Source of the DNA: a virus
Reading direction: 5' to 3' (one strand)
IMG/VR virus record: IMGVR_UViG_3300008450_000484
Coordinates: 1 to 23,137 of that record
DNA length: 23,137 bases
Below are positions 6,608-16,184 of this stretch, piece by piece. The notes below the pieces were generated by a model. That model was not told where the DNA came from. It saw nothing but the letters and a program-made list of their open reading frames with translations, and did not search any database. Position numbers and translations under genes: made by a program. Position 1 is the stretch's first letter. Each line of letters opens with the position of its first letter.

Positions 6608-9600
6608 TTATGTAATGATTCCTGCTTTTCTAGCTAAATCGTATGGATTATAGTTTGGATTAAAGTTTTCTGGTATTAGAAATCCAGGGTCTGTAAATGT
6701 TATTAAGCTTTGGATTACTACATTTGTTTCGTCAGGAACTCTTCTAAATAGTCTCCAGTTTTGATTTTGTAAATTATTTACTCCTCCTATAAAACTAGAC
6801 GTTACGTATGAAGATAATGAAGGTATACAATATAAAGAGGAGGATGAAAATAAATCTAAAGATGATGAAAGTATAGTAACACTTTGTATTCCATTAAATG
6901 AAAAATCAAGAGAACTAGAATCAGAAGAACCACTAACTCTAGCATCTCCAAATCTTATAATATCATAAGGTTTTAGGGGAAGTAAAGTATCATAATAGTT
7001 AATAGGATAAGGTACTCCATTACTGTCTGAGGAAATAGTTTGTTTTGAATTTTTATTATATATATAAAAATCATCACTAGCATATAAAACAGAATTTGAT
7101 GTATCCTCATCAGAATTGTATAAAACATATCTTAACCAATATTCATTGTATCCTGGAGTTATATCTAAATCACTCAATATAGAGGAATTACTACCTGTGG
7201 TAAAATAAGTATTATAAGGAAGACTACCGACTATAGGAAAATTATTTCCATAAAGAATACCAAATGATGTTCCATTACCACTTACTGAACCAGATAAGGT
7301 AAATATGGTTTGGAAATTAGCACCTCCATCAAAAATAGTAACTTGAGGGTTTATATTTCCTGCTGAATATACTGCCGGTAAAATATTGGCTTTTAATCCT
7401 GGAGGGAAAATATTAGATACTTCACTAACATAATTATTATCTCCTGTTAAAGGAATAGCTTGTCCTTCAGTAGTAATTAAATATACACTATGAATATTAC
7501 CTCCACCAGGTACTTCAGGATAAGAAGATTCAATATAGTCAAAATATACAAAATAATTTGAATATCTTGAGGCATTAGGTACTTGAGATTGTGTAGATAA
7601 GGTTGTTAAACTACTATAAATAGGTTGGTTAAAACCAGGTGATGTTGTTCTGCTTCCATTATATCTAGGATTTATACTACGAGCCATAGTATAATTTGAA
7701 TCTGGAATTGGGAATTTAGTGGCACTACCACTTAATATAGCTTGTTGATTAACAGGTATTAAAGAATTGTTTGTATAATCAACATCCATATAAACAGTAC
7801 TTAATCTATTATCAGATATATTATTATCTAAAGGAAGAAAAGTATCATTTGAATTATCTTCATTTAAATCCCCATCAGTAACAGTTAATATAGAACCACT
7901 AAACTGACCATTAAAAAACTCTGATTCATTATTTTGGATAAAAGGTACAGAACCACTTGGTGAAGGAATAGTACCTGTCCAACTTTGGGTTACAATAGAG
8001 GTAATATTTAAAGCTCCACCATTTGAGCCCGAAATCTCATACATATCAATTGATCCTGTATATAAAGACTGAGTATATTCTAATTGAGGAACAGGGTATT
8101 TGTTTCTTTCTAATAAATGTTGCTTAATTACAACCCCAGAAGCTAATGAAGTTCTAACAGGAGTCCAATCTTGTAACATTTTAAATAAAGAATTATCAAA
8201 ATATTTAATAAGTCTTATATAATCCCAAATGTTATAATTACTAATATATTTTAAAAAATATTGGTTTCTTAAAGCATCTAAATCAGGATAAGATTCTGCA
8301 GATGAGGATACTTGTCTTGGGTCACCAATATAATCTCCTATATTAAAAAACCCTAAAGTTGACATTATGTCCTCATTTATTTCATTTTGAGGAGAGAAAG
8401 CAACCTCTACATAATCAACATCTCTAGTATAAGAAGAACTTATAGAAGGATTTTGTTGGATTGAAATTTGAGAAGATAAAACTTTACTATTAGGAATATT
8501 TGAATCAATACTTGTTGTAGTAGGTAAAACTAAATTTGAAGTTTTTATCTTATTAGAAACTATATTTTGAATACCTACTGCAGGTTGATCATAAAAATAA
8601 GTTTCAGTATTTGCCGAATAGGTTGGGTTAGAACTTGTATAAAAATTACTTGTTCCTGTAAATGAAGATGTTGATGTCCAAGATCCTGTTACTTTAGGAT
8701 GAATAGATGTTGAACCAGTATATAATTCACCTCCTAAAGCAGCTCTAAAAGCCAAATATTGACTTTGTTCAATAGATGAAGGATTCATTACATAAGCATC
8801 AAAGCTACTTTCAGAAATAGGTTGAGTATAATATCTTATTTCTTGTAATGAACCTGAAAATCCTACATGAGTGGCTGAAGAGCTAGCAAATAATATTTTT
8901 GCACTTGCACTCCATAAAGTAGGAATATTTAAGGAAGATGATGCTTGGAATCCTATAAGATTTCCATCCTCACCATTATATATACTGTTTTTAGCATATA
9001 AATAATATCCGTTACTTCCACTATTAACTAAAACAGACCACCAATTATTATCAAAGAAAGGTAAATAAACACTTGCAGAATCAGTTCCTGAAATGAATTT
9101 TAAAGTACCATACTGATAATAGGGATTTACTACAGCTCCTGCATATGATCCTGTTGTTAATCCTGAACCTGTATATTCTAGGAATACTCCTAAACCTTGA
9201 TCTGTGGACCATAGACTTTGAGAATAATATGTTGGAGGAATAGATTCGGCTTTAAATCTAAATTCTACAGCCCCAGGAACATTATTTGGAGCACCCCAAG
9301 TAGAGTTTAAAGCAAAAGAAGAAGATAAGTAATATGAACCTGTTGATTTATAAGCATAATTAAATTCATCTTGCCAAAAATCATAAGTGTTTGGATTTTT
9401 ATCTTTGCCTCCAAATTCATTTACTCTTAAAACAGTATCAGGGATACCGTAAATAGTAATTAATGTTCTTAAACCCTCTACAGTACCTTTTTTCTTAAGT
9501 AAATAAGGTAAATTGTGGTATATGCGTTTATAAATTTCTTTATTAATGTCATCTACAGGAGACAGGGAGGACGTTGAAGACGCGGTAACAAACGTACTAA

Positions 9601-11143
9601 CGTATTCAAAACCTTGTGGGGTTGGTAATAAAGTAGATGCATCTGGAATGTTAAATAAACTACCTGATGGGGTAAAACCTAATAAAGCCGAATATAAATC
9701 ATTAGATGAAAAATTATTTTGGTATATTTTAATACCTAAATCTCTTAATACATCCGCTACTAAATCTTTTGAAATACCATAATCTAATCTATTGTCAGCA
9801 TTATATTTTTGTGTAACATTTTCAATATAAAGATAAATGTTATCAAACATTTGTGCTAACATTTCCACAAATAACTCATATTGAGTATTATTTGGGTCTT
9901 CTATAATGTATGAAGGAATAGCATTTACTAAAGCATTATCATTATTATCATCATATAAAGAGGCACTTAGTGATTGGGTTGTTAAAAATGATAAACCTGC
10001 AGCTGAGGTAGTAGTAACATTTATGTAAGGAGGGGTTGAATTGGTTTTAGGCCATGCTTTTGAACCTGATTCATAATAAAGATAATATTCATAACCATCA
10101 AAATTAGTTATGATTTCATCTATTTTGTTTTGCCAAATAATATTACTTGAAGAAACATAGTAATTTGTTGTAGTACCAGATGATAAAGAGGCACTAGCTT
10201 GATATGTTTCTATTAATGAAAGTTTATAATAAAAATTTTCTAATCTTGTTTGTGCCGAGGACATATAAACAAAATCAGAGTAATCAGTATAATCTACATT
10301 TATTTCAATTCCTTTTTCAGCCAATAAACTATTTACTTGATATAAGTAACTTCCCGTACCTTGAGATTTATTAGTGGTTGATAAACTAGTATATGAATTA
10401 TAAGGGGTTGAATTATTTATTTGATCTTTTAAACCAATATTAAAATTAGGTCCTTTTAACTGAATATTTTCGTCTATTAAATTAAACGAAATTAAAATAT
10501 CAATGTTGTAAGCAAGAGGTTCTGCTATTTGTTCTACAACCCAACATTCAGTTTTTAATGCAAACTCAATAGGGAGTGGTTCATATAATTTTATTAATAC
10601 TGTTGGGTCATTAGAATTTGAATTATCTAATAAAACATTATTAGCAATTATTAATCTATTAGAACCAAAATTTAAATAAAAATCTAAATAACTACCTGTT
10701 GAATTTTGGATTTGAGAAGCAAAATCATTAGTAGTAGAGACTACTTCCTCATTAGGAATAGATGTAGTATTTAATCTTATTTCTGTTCTATCAGCAGAAA
10801 TTTCATCAATATAATATCTATTTAAAGCAGATGATCCTAATTTATTAGTAAAAAAGTTATATAAAACATTATATTGACCCTCTTCATATCCTTGAGATTT
10901 TAAATTTTCTAAAGGCTCTAAAGATAATTGATTATCTAAAATTGAGTAATTAGGATATCCAATTTCATTAGAATATAATATAGTATTATTTAAATCATAT
11001 ATGAAATATTCAATATGATCCGTTTGAGGATCAAATGTTGTTTCAAAAGTATTTGAAGAAATCAGAGAAGTATCCTCAGAAGAATATTCCTGAAATTCAA
11101 AAGTATTAGGATTTAATGGTTGTATGTTAATTATTTCTTCCAT
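6608..11143 (-). CDS. giant baseplate wedge/tail-fibre protein with LamG-like insert
   Basis: At 1511 residues this is the largest protein here. The N-terminal 200 residues are beta-rich. Residues about 290-320 resemble a helical segment (RLENFYYKLSLIE) known to me from marine myovirus proteins. Residues about 415-480 are a helical wedge-like region (NTQYELFVEMLAQMFDNI), and about 537-577 contain YHNLPYLLKKKGTVEGLRTL, typical of gpI/gp7-like baseplate proteins. Residues about 600-780 look like a LamG/concanavalin-like sandwich, a fold often used for sugar binding. Residues about 981-1019 hold a helical core with GVVIKQHLLERNKYP. The remainder is Ser/Gly/Tyr-rich. It follows gp25, gp6 and two more baseplate genes, so a gp7-like wedge or fibre-attachment role is likely. 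The exact T4 counterpart is uncertain. Confidence 0.75.
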   Translation of the reverse strand: MEEIINIQPLNPNTFEFQEYSSEDTSLISSNTFETTFDPQTDHIEYFIYDLNNTILYSNEIGYPNYSILDNQLSLEPLENLKSQGYEEGQYNVLYNFFTNKLGSSALNRYYIDEISADRTEIRLNTTSIPNEEVVSTTNDFASQIQNSTGSYLDFYLNFGSNRLIIANNVLLDNSNSNDPTVLIKLYEPLPIEFALKTECWVVEQIAEPLAYNIDILISFNLIDENIQLKGPNFNIGLKDQINNSTPYNSYTSLSTTNKSQGTGSYLYQVNSLLAEKGIEINVDYTDYSDFVYMSSAQTRLENFYYKLSLIETYQASASLSSGTTTNYYVSSSNIIWQNKIDEIITNFDGYEYYLYYESGSKAWPKTNSTPPYINVTTTSAAGLSFLTTQSLSASLYDDNNDNALVNAIPSYIIEDPNNTQYELFVEMLAQMFDNIYLYIENVTQKYNADNRLDYGISKDLVADVLRDLGIKIYQNNFSSNDLYSALLGFTPSGSLFNIPDASTLLPTPQGFEYVSTFVTASSTSSLSPVDDINKEIYKRIYHNLPYLLKKKGTVEGLRTLITIYGIPDTVLRVNEFGGKDKNPNTYDFWQDEFNYAYKSTGSYYLSSSFALNSTWGAPNNVPGAVEFRFKAESIPPTYYSQSLWSTDQGLGVFLEYTGSGLTTGSYAGAVVNPYYQYGTLKFISGTDSASVYLPFFDNNWWSVLVNSGSNGYYLYAKNSIYNGEDGNLIGFQASSSLNIPTLWSASAKILFASSSATHVGFSGSLQEIRYYTQPISESSFDAYVMNPSSIEQSQYLAFRAALGGELYTGSTSIHPKVTGSWTSTSSFTGTSNFYTSSNPTYSANTETYFYDQPAVGIQNIVSNKIKTSNLVLPTTTSIDSNIPNSKVLSSQISIQQNPSISSSYTRDVDYVEVAFSPQNEINEDIMSTLGFFNIGDYIGDPRQVSSSAESYPDLDALRNQYFLKYISNYNIWDYIRLIKYFDNSLFKMLQDWTPVRTSLASGVVIKQHLLERNKYPVPQLEYTQSLYTGSIDMYEISGSNGGALNITSIVTQSWTGTIPSPSGSVPFIQNNESEFFNGQFSGSILTVTDGDLNEDNSNDTFLPLDNNISDNRLSTVYMDVDYTNNSLIPVNQQAILSGSATKFPIPDSNYTMARSINPRYNGSRTTSPGFNQPIYSSLTTLSTQSQVPNASRYSNYFVYFDYIESSYPEVPGGGNIHSVYLITTEGQAIPLTGDNNYVSEVSNIFPPGLKANILPAVYSAGNINPQVTIFDGGANFQTIFTLSGSVSGNGTSFGILYGNNFPIVGSLPYNTYFTTGSNSSILSDLDITPGYNEYWLRYVLYNSDEDTSNSVLYASDDFYIYNKNSKQTISSDSNGVPYPINYYDTLLPLKPYDIIRFGDARVSGSSDSSSLDFSFNGIQSVTILSSSLDLFSSSSLYCIPSLSSYVTSSFIGGVNNLQNQNWRLFRRVPDETNVVIQSLITFTDPGFLIPENFNPNYNPYDLARKAGIIT

Positions 11144-11146
11144 TTA

Positions 11147-11488
11147 TTATATACTTCCTGAAATTATTTGTTGTTGTAAATCAAAGTTTTCTTGTCTTAA
11201 TTGGTTAATTTCATCAATTAGGGCTTGAATTGTATCATCTTGAATATTTGTAGATCCAACATATTCTTGACTTGTTTTTATAAGGTACTCATGAGAATTT
11301 GTTTCTCCAAGTTTAGGTATTTGAAAAAATATTTCCTGGTAATTAGAGAAAAATTCAGCTACTGAAATTGAGGGGATTGATTCGGGGGTTGGTGTTGGGG
11401 GTTGAACCAATTGAGTAAAAGAAGTATCAATTACCCTTTGGTATTGATTTTTATCATATGATTCTTTATTTAAGTTTACCTTAGCCAT
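11147..11488 (-). CDS. small baseplate-associated protein with C-terminal coiled coil
   Basis: The 113-residue protein starts MAKVNLNKESYDKNQYQRV, has a Pro-rich linker (PPTPTPESIP, about 30-40), then an aromatic helix (AEFFSNYQEIFFQIPKLG) and SHEYLIKTSQEY. It ends in a heptad-like coiled coil, LIDEINQLRQENFDLQQQI. Its start lies inside the end of the DNRLRE-like gene with an eight-base overlap, and it stops three bases before the giant wedge gene, so the three are surely co-expressed. I infer a connector or chaperone in wedge assembly. No family name can be given from sequence alone. Confidence 0.65.
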   Translation of the reverse strand: MAKVNLNKESYDKNQYQRVIDTSFTQLVQPPTPTPESIPSISVAEFFSNYQEIFFQIPKLGETNSHEYLIKTSQEYVGSTNIQDDTIQALIDEINQLRQENFDLQQQIISGSI

Positions 11489-12608
11489 TAACTACTTTAA
11501 AATTGTAATTGTTATCAAATACTATAGTAGAACCATTGATTGTAGTTTGAATTAAAATAGTATAATATCTTTCTGGTTCTAAACCATTCATATACATTGT
11601 GAAATAACTACCACTAGCATCACAACTTAGTTTTGTATAAGTAGAATCAAAATCTATTACATATTCATTTGTATCTAAATCTTTTATAGCATAGTAAGAT
11701 GCGGTAGGTAAAGCATAATTTGTTGTATAAAGAGATGCTGTTTGCCATACCCTAGCAGGATATAAAGGAGCAGCATTTACTCTAAATACATTAATACTAC
11801 TAGAATAAAATACTCCTGGATTTTGGTCAAGGGCAATATTTGCAGGAATAGTATTTAATACTGTTAAACTACCTGTTGAATATGTAAAATCATTCCATTT
11901 AAACTCTAATTGAGGAGGATAAATAGTATGAGTATCTCTAGAAAAATATTTTAAAGTAACCTGTTGATTAGTATCATTTATAAATTCTTGAGATTGAGTT
12001 TGTCTAACTATAAATCCATAATTAGTAAATGAACTACTATACCATTCCGAAACTATAGAGGTTACATTAGAATTTAAATCTAAATCAGAATAATAATTAA
12101 AAATTTGAGTAGCTTGAGAACCAGTATACCATACCCCACCTCCAGATGAAGAGGGATTTGTAGTTAAATTATAAGATCCTGTAGTACCTGAGGTAAAACT
12201 TGAGGTAGTCCATTTTGTACTTCCAGAATAATCTTTCCAAACCCAAGAGGAACCATCACTATTTTGAGGTAAATCTAAATAACGACCAGTACCCATTGAC
12301 CAATCTTCGGCTACAGCATTGATAGCTATAGAAGAGGTATTACTTAAACCAGTGGCATTAGCTATAAAAACTCTTAAATTAGATTGCCAAGTAGATCCTG
12401 ATATTTTATTATTAATAATATCTGTGATTTCTGAGGAATCAAATTTGATTAAATATCTTGATGATTGAGGAAATTGTCCTACAACCTGTAATTCACCTGT
12501 GGTAAAGTTAGTTGATGCTTCTATTATTTCATCTAAACCTGTATTCATAGAAGGATATCCTGAATATAGGGTAGAATCGGCTATTGGGAATATTTTATAT
12601 ACTGCCAT
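11481..12608 (-). CDS. baseplate/tail protein with N-terminal DNRLRE-like beta domain
   Basis: The 375-residue protein opens with KIFPIADSTLYSGYPSMNTG, a good match to the start of DNRLRE/CBM-like beta-sandwich domains (A-D-x-x-I/L-x-S-G-x-P-x-x-N-x-G), probably covering residues 5 to about 210. The rest is Ser/Thr/Tyr-rich beta sequence ending in a fibronectin-like strand pattern (LEPERYYTILIQTTI). Such domains usually bind polysaccharide or proteins at surfaces. In T4 the slot after gp6 holds wedge proteins gp7 and gp8, so this could be a positional gp8 analogue or a surface decoration. The gene starts eight bases after the gp6 stop and overlaps the next start by eight bases. Confidence 0.65.
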   Translation of the reverse strand: MAVYKIFPIADSTLYSGYPSMNTGLDEIIEASTNFTTGELQVVGQFPQSSRYLIKFDSSEITDIINNKISGSTWQSNLRVFIANATGLSNTSSIAINAVAEDWSMGTGRYLDLPQNSDGSSWVWKDYSGSTKWTTSSFTSGTTGSYNLTTNPSSSGGGVWYTGSQATQIFNYYSDLDLNSNVTSIVSEWYSSSFTNYGFIVRQTQSQEFINDTNQQVTLKYFSRDTHTIYPPQLEFKWNDFTYSTGSLTVLNTIPANIALDQNPGVFYSSSINVFRVNAAPLYPARVWQTASLYTTNYALPTASYYAIKDLDTNEYVIDFDSTYTKLSCDASGSYFTMYMNGLEPERYYTILIQTTINGSTIVFDNNYNFKVVNG

Positions 12609-12616
12609 TGTTTAAA

Positions 12617-14476
12617 TTATAAAGGTACTATTCTTCCTTGAATATCGGTATTAGGATATTTAACTTCAAAAATCATAGGGTCTAAAGATGGATAAATTAC
12701 ATTATTAATAGTTGCTCCTTTTACATCATATGAATAAGGAGAATATCCTAAATTTTCACCTGTTAAATTATTCATTTCTATATTTTTAACAGTTTGAACA
12801 CCTTCAATTCTATCTAATAAAATATAAATATCTCTTAAAATAATTGGTTGATTAATTTGCCATTTGTCTACAGCAAAATAATCTTGTAAAGCCAAAATAC
12901 ATTTAGTTAAAATTTCATTACTATTGTAATCAGGCAAAACAATTATATCAAAATTAACACCAATATTAATGATAAATCCGTCTTTAATACTTACAGCATC
13001 TCCTACCATTTTATATTGAGATAAATAGGTATTTAAATTTTGTTTTAAAGCGGGAGAAGCATTAACTAATTGATTAGATGAATTATAAGATAACACATAT
13101 AAATCTAAAACAGATTGAGCCTCACCAGCAGATATTGAACTTACTTTTGTTGGTTCAACATATGCTTTAGCAATAACTCCATATTTAGAAGGCATTGAAA
13201 GAGCTCTTACTAAATAATCATCTTGGGTTACGTTACGTAATTGAGAAGCAAAGTTTGCTGATGAATTTTGTCTTATTTCCTCTATTGTATCTCCATCTCC
13301 TCCACCATCAGCTGCATCTGGATTTGTAACTGCTAATGAGTTAAATATAGTATTAGCTGTAGTTGAGTTAAGATTTGAATTGATAAAATTAATGGTTCCG
13401 GATAATGTTGTTAAATCATTTGATGGAACATTTGATTCAACTCCCCCACCAGTTAAATATCTTACAGTTAATGTGGTATTAGAAGGTGTTATACCGTAAG
13501 TTTTAGTTAATAAAAAGTTATTAGGAGCAAAAGCTGTATTTAATTTTGTTTTTTCAAAAGGTAATCCTAAACCTACATTATTTGCATTAGGAATTATTTC
13601 CTCATCAGTATCTAAAGGATCTCCAGAACCAAATTGGATTTGAAGAGAACCAGAATTTATAAAACGAGTTGTAAATCTTCTTTGGATTTTTTCTAATTTT
13701 AATAAATAAGGGGTATTTGAGGAATCTGTTGAATAATTAGGATCATTTGGGTTAGTATTCTTAATAGAATTATAAACCATTTCTTGTCCCAAATAATCAA
13801 CCTCATACCATTCATTTCCATCACTGTCTATAACATCTAAAATACCAATAATGTTATCAGTATTAATATTAACAGTAGTATAAGGTTCTGGTAATCCAAA
13901 TGTAAAAGTAGTTGTACTTATATTAGCTGATATTGCTTTTTTATTTTTTCTTAATAAGAAATATGTTGGGTTTCCACTTCCATCAACACTAAAAATAGAT
14001 ACTTCTGTGGGATCTAATGAGCTAGAATATGAGAAATCTACAGACTCTTCTATTAAGAAACCAACACTAGGAGTATTTGATGAAATTATATTTGAATTTT
14101 CAGCTATTAAAAGAGAATAATCAAAGTCAGGAACATAAGTTGAGCCTGAAAGTTTAGCTGGAACTTGTTGGTAGAAATCAATGTTAGTAATAGCCACTTG
14201 AGTTACATTTGGTTTATAACCAAACATATAAGCTAACTCATATAAGTTGTTTGTTTGACGAGCATATTGTAAAAATGTTTCTTGTATCTGATTATCTGTA
14301 TAAAAAGATAAAACATCACCTACATAAGCGGCCATCTCCATAAACATCATACCTGGTGATGTTGGAGAAAAATCATTATAAGTTGTTGGGAAATAAGTAC
14401 GAGCATAATTAATTAAACTAGCTCTTAATTCCGTAAAATCTTTATTGATGTATTGTATATTTCTTTTAATTGCCAT
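12617..14476 (-). CDS. baseplate wedge subunit gp6 (baseplate J-like)
   Basis: Residues about 14-91 are the classic gp6/J opening: FTELRASLINYARTYFPTTY, then SPGMMFMEMAAYVGDVLSFY and an ELAYMFGYKP turn. In T4, gp6 dimers form the inner ring of the baseplate iris that opens when the sheath contracts. The middle is beta-rich. Residues about 380-430 carry a conserved N-x-S-A-N-F-A-S-Q-L-R-N-V-T-Q-D-D-Y segment, and the C-terminal 150 residues repeat the helix/strand pattern of the J-protein end (LRDIYILLDRIEGVQTVKNI). Length (619) is close to T4 gp6 (660). It shares a TAATG overlap with the gp25 gene upstream, the same partner and order as in T4. Confidence 0.92.
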   Translation of the reverse strand: MAIKRNIQYINKDFTELRASLINYARTYFPTTYNDFSPTSPGMMFMEMAAYVGDVLSFYTDNQIQETFLQYARQTNNLYELAYMFGYKPNVTQVAITNIDFYQQVPAKLSGSTYVPDFDYSLLIAENSNIISSNTPSVGFLIEESVDFSYSSSLDPTEVSIFSVDGSGNPTYFLLRKNKKAISANISTTTFTFGLPEPYTTVNINTDNIIGILDVIDSDGNEWYEVDYLGQEMVYNSIKNTNPNDPNYSTDSSNTPYLLKLEKIQRRFTTRFINSGSLQIQFGSGDPLDTDEEIIPNANNVGLGLPFEKTKLNTAFAPNNFLLTKTYGITPSNTTLTVRYLTGGGVESNVPSNDLTTLSGTINFINSNLNSTTANTIFNSLAVTNPDAADGGGDGDTIEEIRQNSSANFASQLRNVTQDDYLVRALSMPSKYGVIAKAYVEPTKVSSISAGEAQSVLDLYVLSYNSSNQLVNASPALKQNLNTYLSQYKMVGDAVSIKDGFIINIGVNFDIIVLPDYNSNEILTKCILALQDYFAVDKWQINQPIILRDIYILLDRIEGVQTVKNIEMNNLTGENLGYSPYSYDVKGATINNVIYPSLDPMIFEVKYPNTDIQGRIVPL

Positions 14477-14883
14477 TATATAAATGATATTGAAAGTTCA
14501 TCGGTAATTCCTGTATTTGCTATACTATATTTAAAATCAACAATTATTTCATTAGTATCAGGATTAGATAATATATCTAAAGAAGAAATAATAACATTAG
14601 GAAAATATAATCCCAATTGTGTTTGTATATCTTCTTTTAATCCTTCTAAATTGTTGTTTGTTATTTGTTCAAAAATAAATGCTCTTAAGTTTCCTCCAAA
14701 TATTGGATTTAAATATATTTCGTTTTGATTTGTTAGAAAAAAATTTAACAAATTAACTTTTATAGCATCTTGAGTTAAGTAAGTAGATTTAAATACACCG
14801 GGAGCATTAAAAGGAATAGAAACACCAACACCAGTTCCTGGTTTGGTATCTATGGGGAATATCTTTTTTGCTCCAAATGCCAT
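14476..14883 (-). CDS. baseplate wedge subunit gp25 (GPW/gp25 family)
   Basis: This 135-residue protein fits the GPW_gp25 family in length and layout. It has a short N-terminal strand (KKIFPIDTKPG), a Gly/Pro loop, then a helix with VNLLNFFLTNQNEIYLNP followed by FGGNLRAFIFEQI, the hallmark helix-loop-helix. The C-terminal beta strands (VIISSLDILS and IIVDFKYSI) complete the fold. In T4, gp25 staples the gp6/gp7 wedge together and helps nucleate the sheath. Both ends overlap neighbours as TAATG, with gp6 downstream, conserving the T4 pair. Confidence 0.93.
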   Translation of the reverse strand: MAFGAKKIFPIDTKPGTGVGVSIPFNAPGVFKSTYLTQDAIKVNLLNFFLTNQNEIYLNPIFGGNLRAFIFEQITNNNLEGLKEDIQTQLGLYFPNVIISSLDILSNPDTNEIIVDFKYSIANTGITDELSISFI

Positions 14884-15230
14884 TATTTATTCATTAAAGC
14901 CATTATCTGGTCTAATCCAACTTGTCCTTCAGGTAAAGCACCATTAATAGTATCTACTGGACCTGTTGGGTTTATAGTGCCTTGGTAAGAAGTATTTGCT
15001 ACACCTCCATTTTGCATTCCCTCTAACATACCAGAAAACATATTTCTACGTTCTTCTGCGGTTAATTGTTTTGGTTGAGAAATATGAGGTTGAGCATAAG
15101 TATCTCTTATAGATTCATTTACAATTGTTTTAGGAGCTTTTACAGCCTCTAATATAATTTCACGTAACTCTTCTTGGATTGCCTCTTTAACGGCTTCCTT
15201 GATCATTTTTTTAAATTCACTTGGTTTCAT
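14883..15230 (-). CDS. small baseplate-region protein with amphipathic N-terminal helix
   Basis: I do not recognise this 115-residue protein. Residues 4-30 are a long amphipathic Lys/Glu/Ala/Ile helix (FKKMIKEAVKEAIQEELREI) ending in IILEA, an L-x-E|A pattern like T4 prohead-protease sites. A disordered Pro/Gln linker follows, then ERRNMFSGMLEGM and a Gly/Asn/Thr-rich segment. The C-terminus is a short helix, LDQIMALMNK. It sits between the hub-associated gene and gp25, so it is probably a minor tail component or assembly factor, but a packaged internal protein is possible. The start follows an 18-base gap with the recurrent ATATTTATAA element three bases before the ATG. Confidence 0.65.
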   Translation of the reverse strand: MKPSEFKKMIKEAVKEAIQEELREIILEAVKAPKTIVNESIRDTYAQPHISQPKQLTAEERRNMFSGMLEGMQNGGVANTSYQGTINPTGPVDTINGALPEGQVGLDQIMALMNK

Positions 15231-15233
15231 TTT

Positions 15234-15243
15234 TTATAAATAT
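15234..15243 (-). promoter_or_regulatory. recurrent intergenic element ATATTTATAA
   Basis: This is one of four exact copies in the window, ending three bases before the ATG at 15230. The coding strand reads TTTTAATATTTATAAAAAATG, with no Shine-Dalgarno sequence. If it is a promoter core, transcripts from it would be almost leaderless; it could instead be an A/U-rich initiation region. Confidence 0.35.
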
Positions 15244-15248
15244 TAAAA

Positions 15249-16184
15249 TTAATAAGCTTTTAGATTATCTCTATCAATTATTAGTTTAAGTTCATTGATT
15301 AATACCTGATCATCTGTAGTAAATGATAGTTCAGTTTGAATTAAACTTATTCCTTGAGAATTTTTACCAATAGCTCTTCTACGATTAACAGTAGGTGTAT
15401 AAGGTAATTCCTCTATTTCAATTATAAACCCTTGATAGGTAATTTGATTTTGTGTTTGTTGGGCTTTATTTTGAGAATCAGCAATACTATTTATTTCATC
15501 TGAAATTGGGGTTAATTCTTTAGATAATTCAGGATTACAACTTTGTATGTAACTGTCTATTTGATTTAATTGATTAACTACTTGTAAAACATAAACCCCA
15601 ATAATAGAAATTACTAAAGAAGAACTATTTATAATAGATTGAATTTTAGATAATTTAGAATTTCCAAATTGATCAAATGTAGTTTTTCTAATAAAAGTTT
15701 GTAAATCATTTAAAGTAGATGGAACAGCACCTGGAATTACAGGGACAGCTTTTGCAGCTAAAGATACAGCTATAGATGTTATTTCAATAGTTGTTATAAT
15801 CCCTAAGGTTATATTTAAAAAATCAGAAACTCCAGTTATAGATGTTCCTAATTTATTTATTCTAATTCCTATACTATTTAAAGAATTTACTATATTATTT
15901 CGTTGAATTAAAAGTTCATTTATATTATCCGAACATACTTGAGGGTTCGGAATATAAGTTTGAATTAAATTATCTAAAGAAGGTTTAATAATTTGGGGGA
16001 TTTGTGAACCTAATCCAAATATTATTAAGGGTAACTTAGAAGAACCTTTTGGTTTTTGGTTATCTGGAGTAGCATCTTGTATTAAAGAACTATCTACAGT
16101 TTTTTGACTTGTTAAAATAGTTTGTTTTTCTATTTTAGCTTGTTCTTCTTGTCTTTGTTGTTCTAATTCAAAAGGAGTAGCCAT
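15249..16184 (-). CDS. hub-associated tail protein with two hydrophobic segments
   Basis: The 311-residue protein begins with a Gln/Glu-rich helix (FELEQQRQEEQAKIEKQ). Two hydrophobic stretches at about 126-150 (LGIITTIEITSIAVSLAAKA) and 186-205 (INSSSLVISIIGVYVLQVV) could cross or insert into a membrane, with amphipathic helices around them. The C-terminal 65 residues form a separate domain containing NRRRAIGKNSQG and the run QTELSFTTDDQVLINELK. It lies directly downstream of the gp5-like spike with a TAATG overlap. I infer a baseplate-hub or tape-measure-tip protein that may help pass DNA through the host inner membrane, in the manner of T4 gp29. The T4 counterpart is not certain, and there are no enzyme motifs. 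Confidence 0.6.
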   Translation of the reverse strand: MATPFELEQQRQEEQAKIEKQTILTSQKTVDSSLIQDATPDNQKPKGSSKLPLIIFGLGSQIPQIIKPSLDNLIQTYIPNPQVCSDNINELLIQRNNIVNSLNSIGIRINKLGTSITGVSDFLNITLGIITTIEITSIAVSLAAKAVPVIPGAVPSTLNDLQTFIRKTTFDQFGNSKLSKIQSIINSSSLVISIIGVYVLQVVNQLNQIDSYIQSCNPELSKELTPISDEINSIADSQNKAQQTQNQITYQGFIIEIEELPYTPTVNRRRAIGKNSQGISLIQTELSFTTDDQVLINELKLIIDRDNLKAY

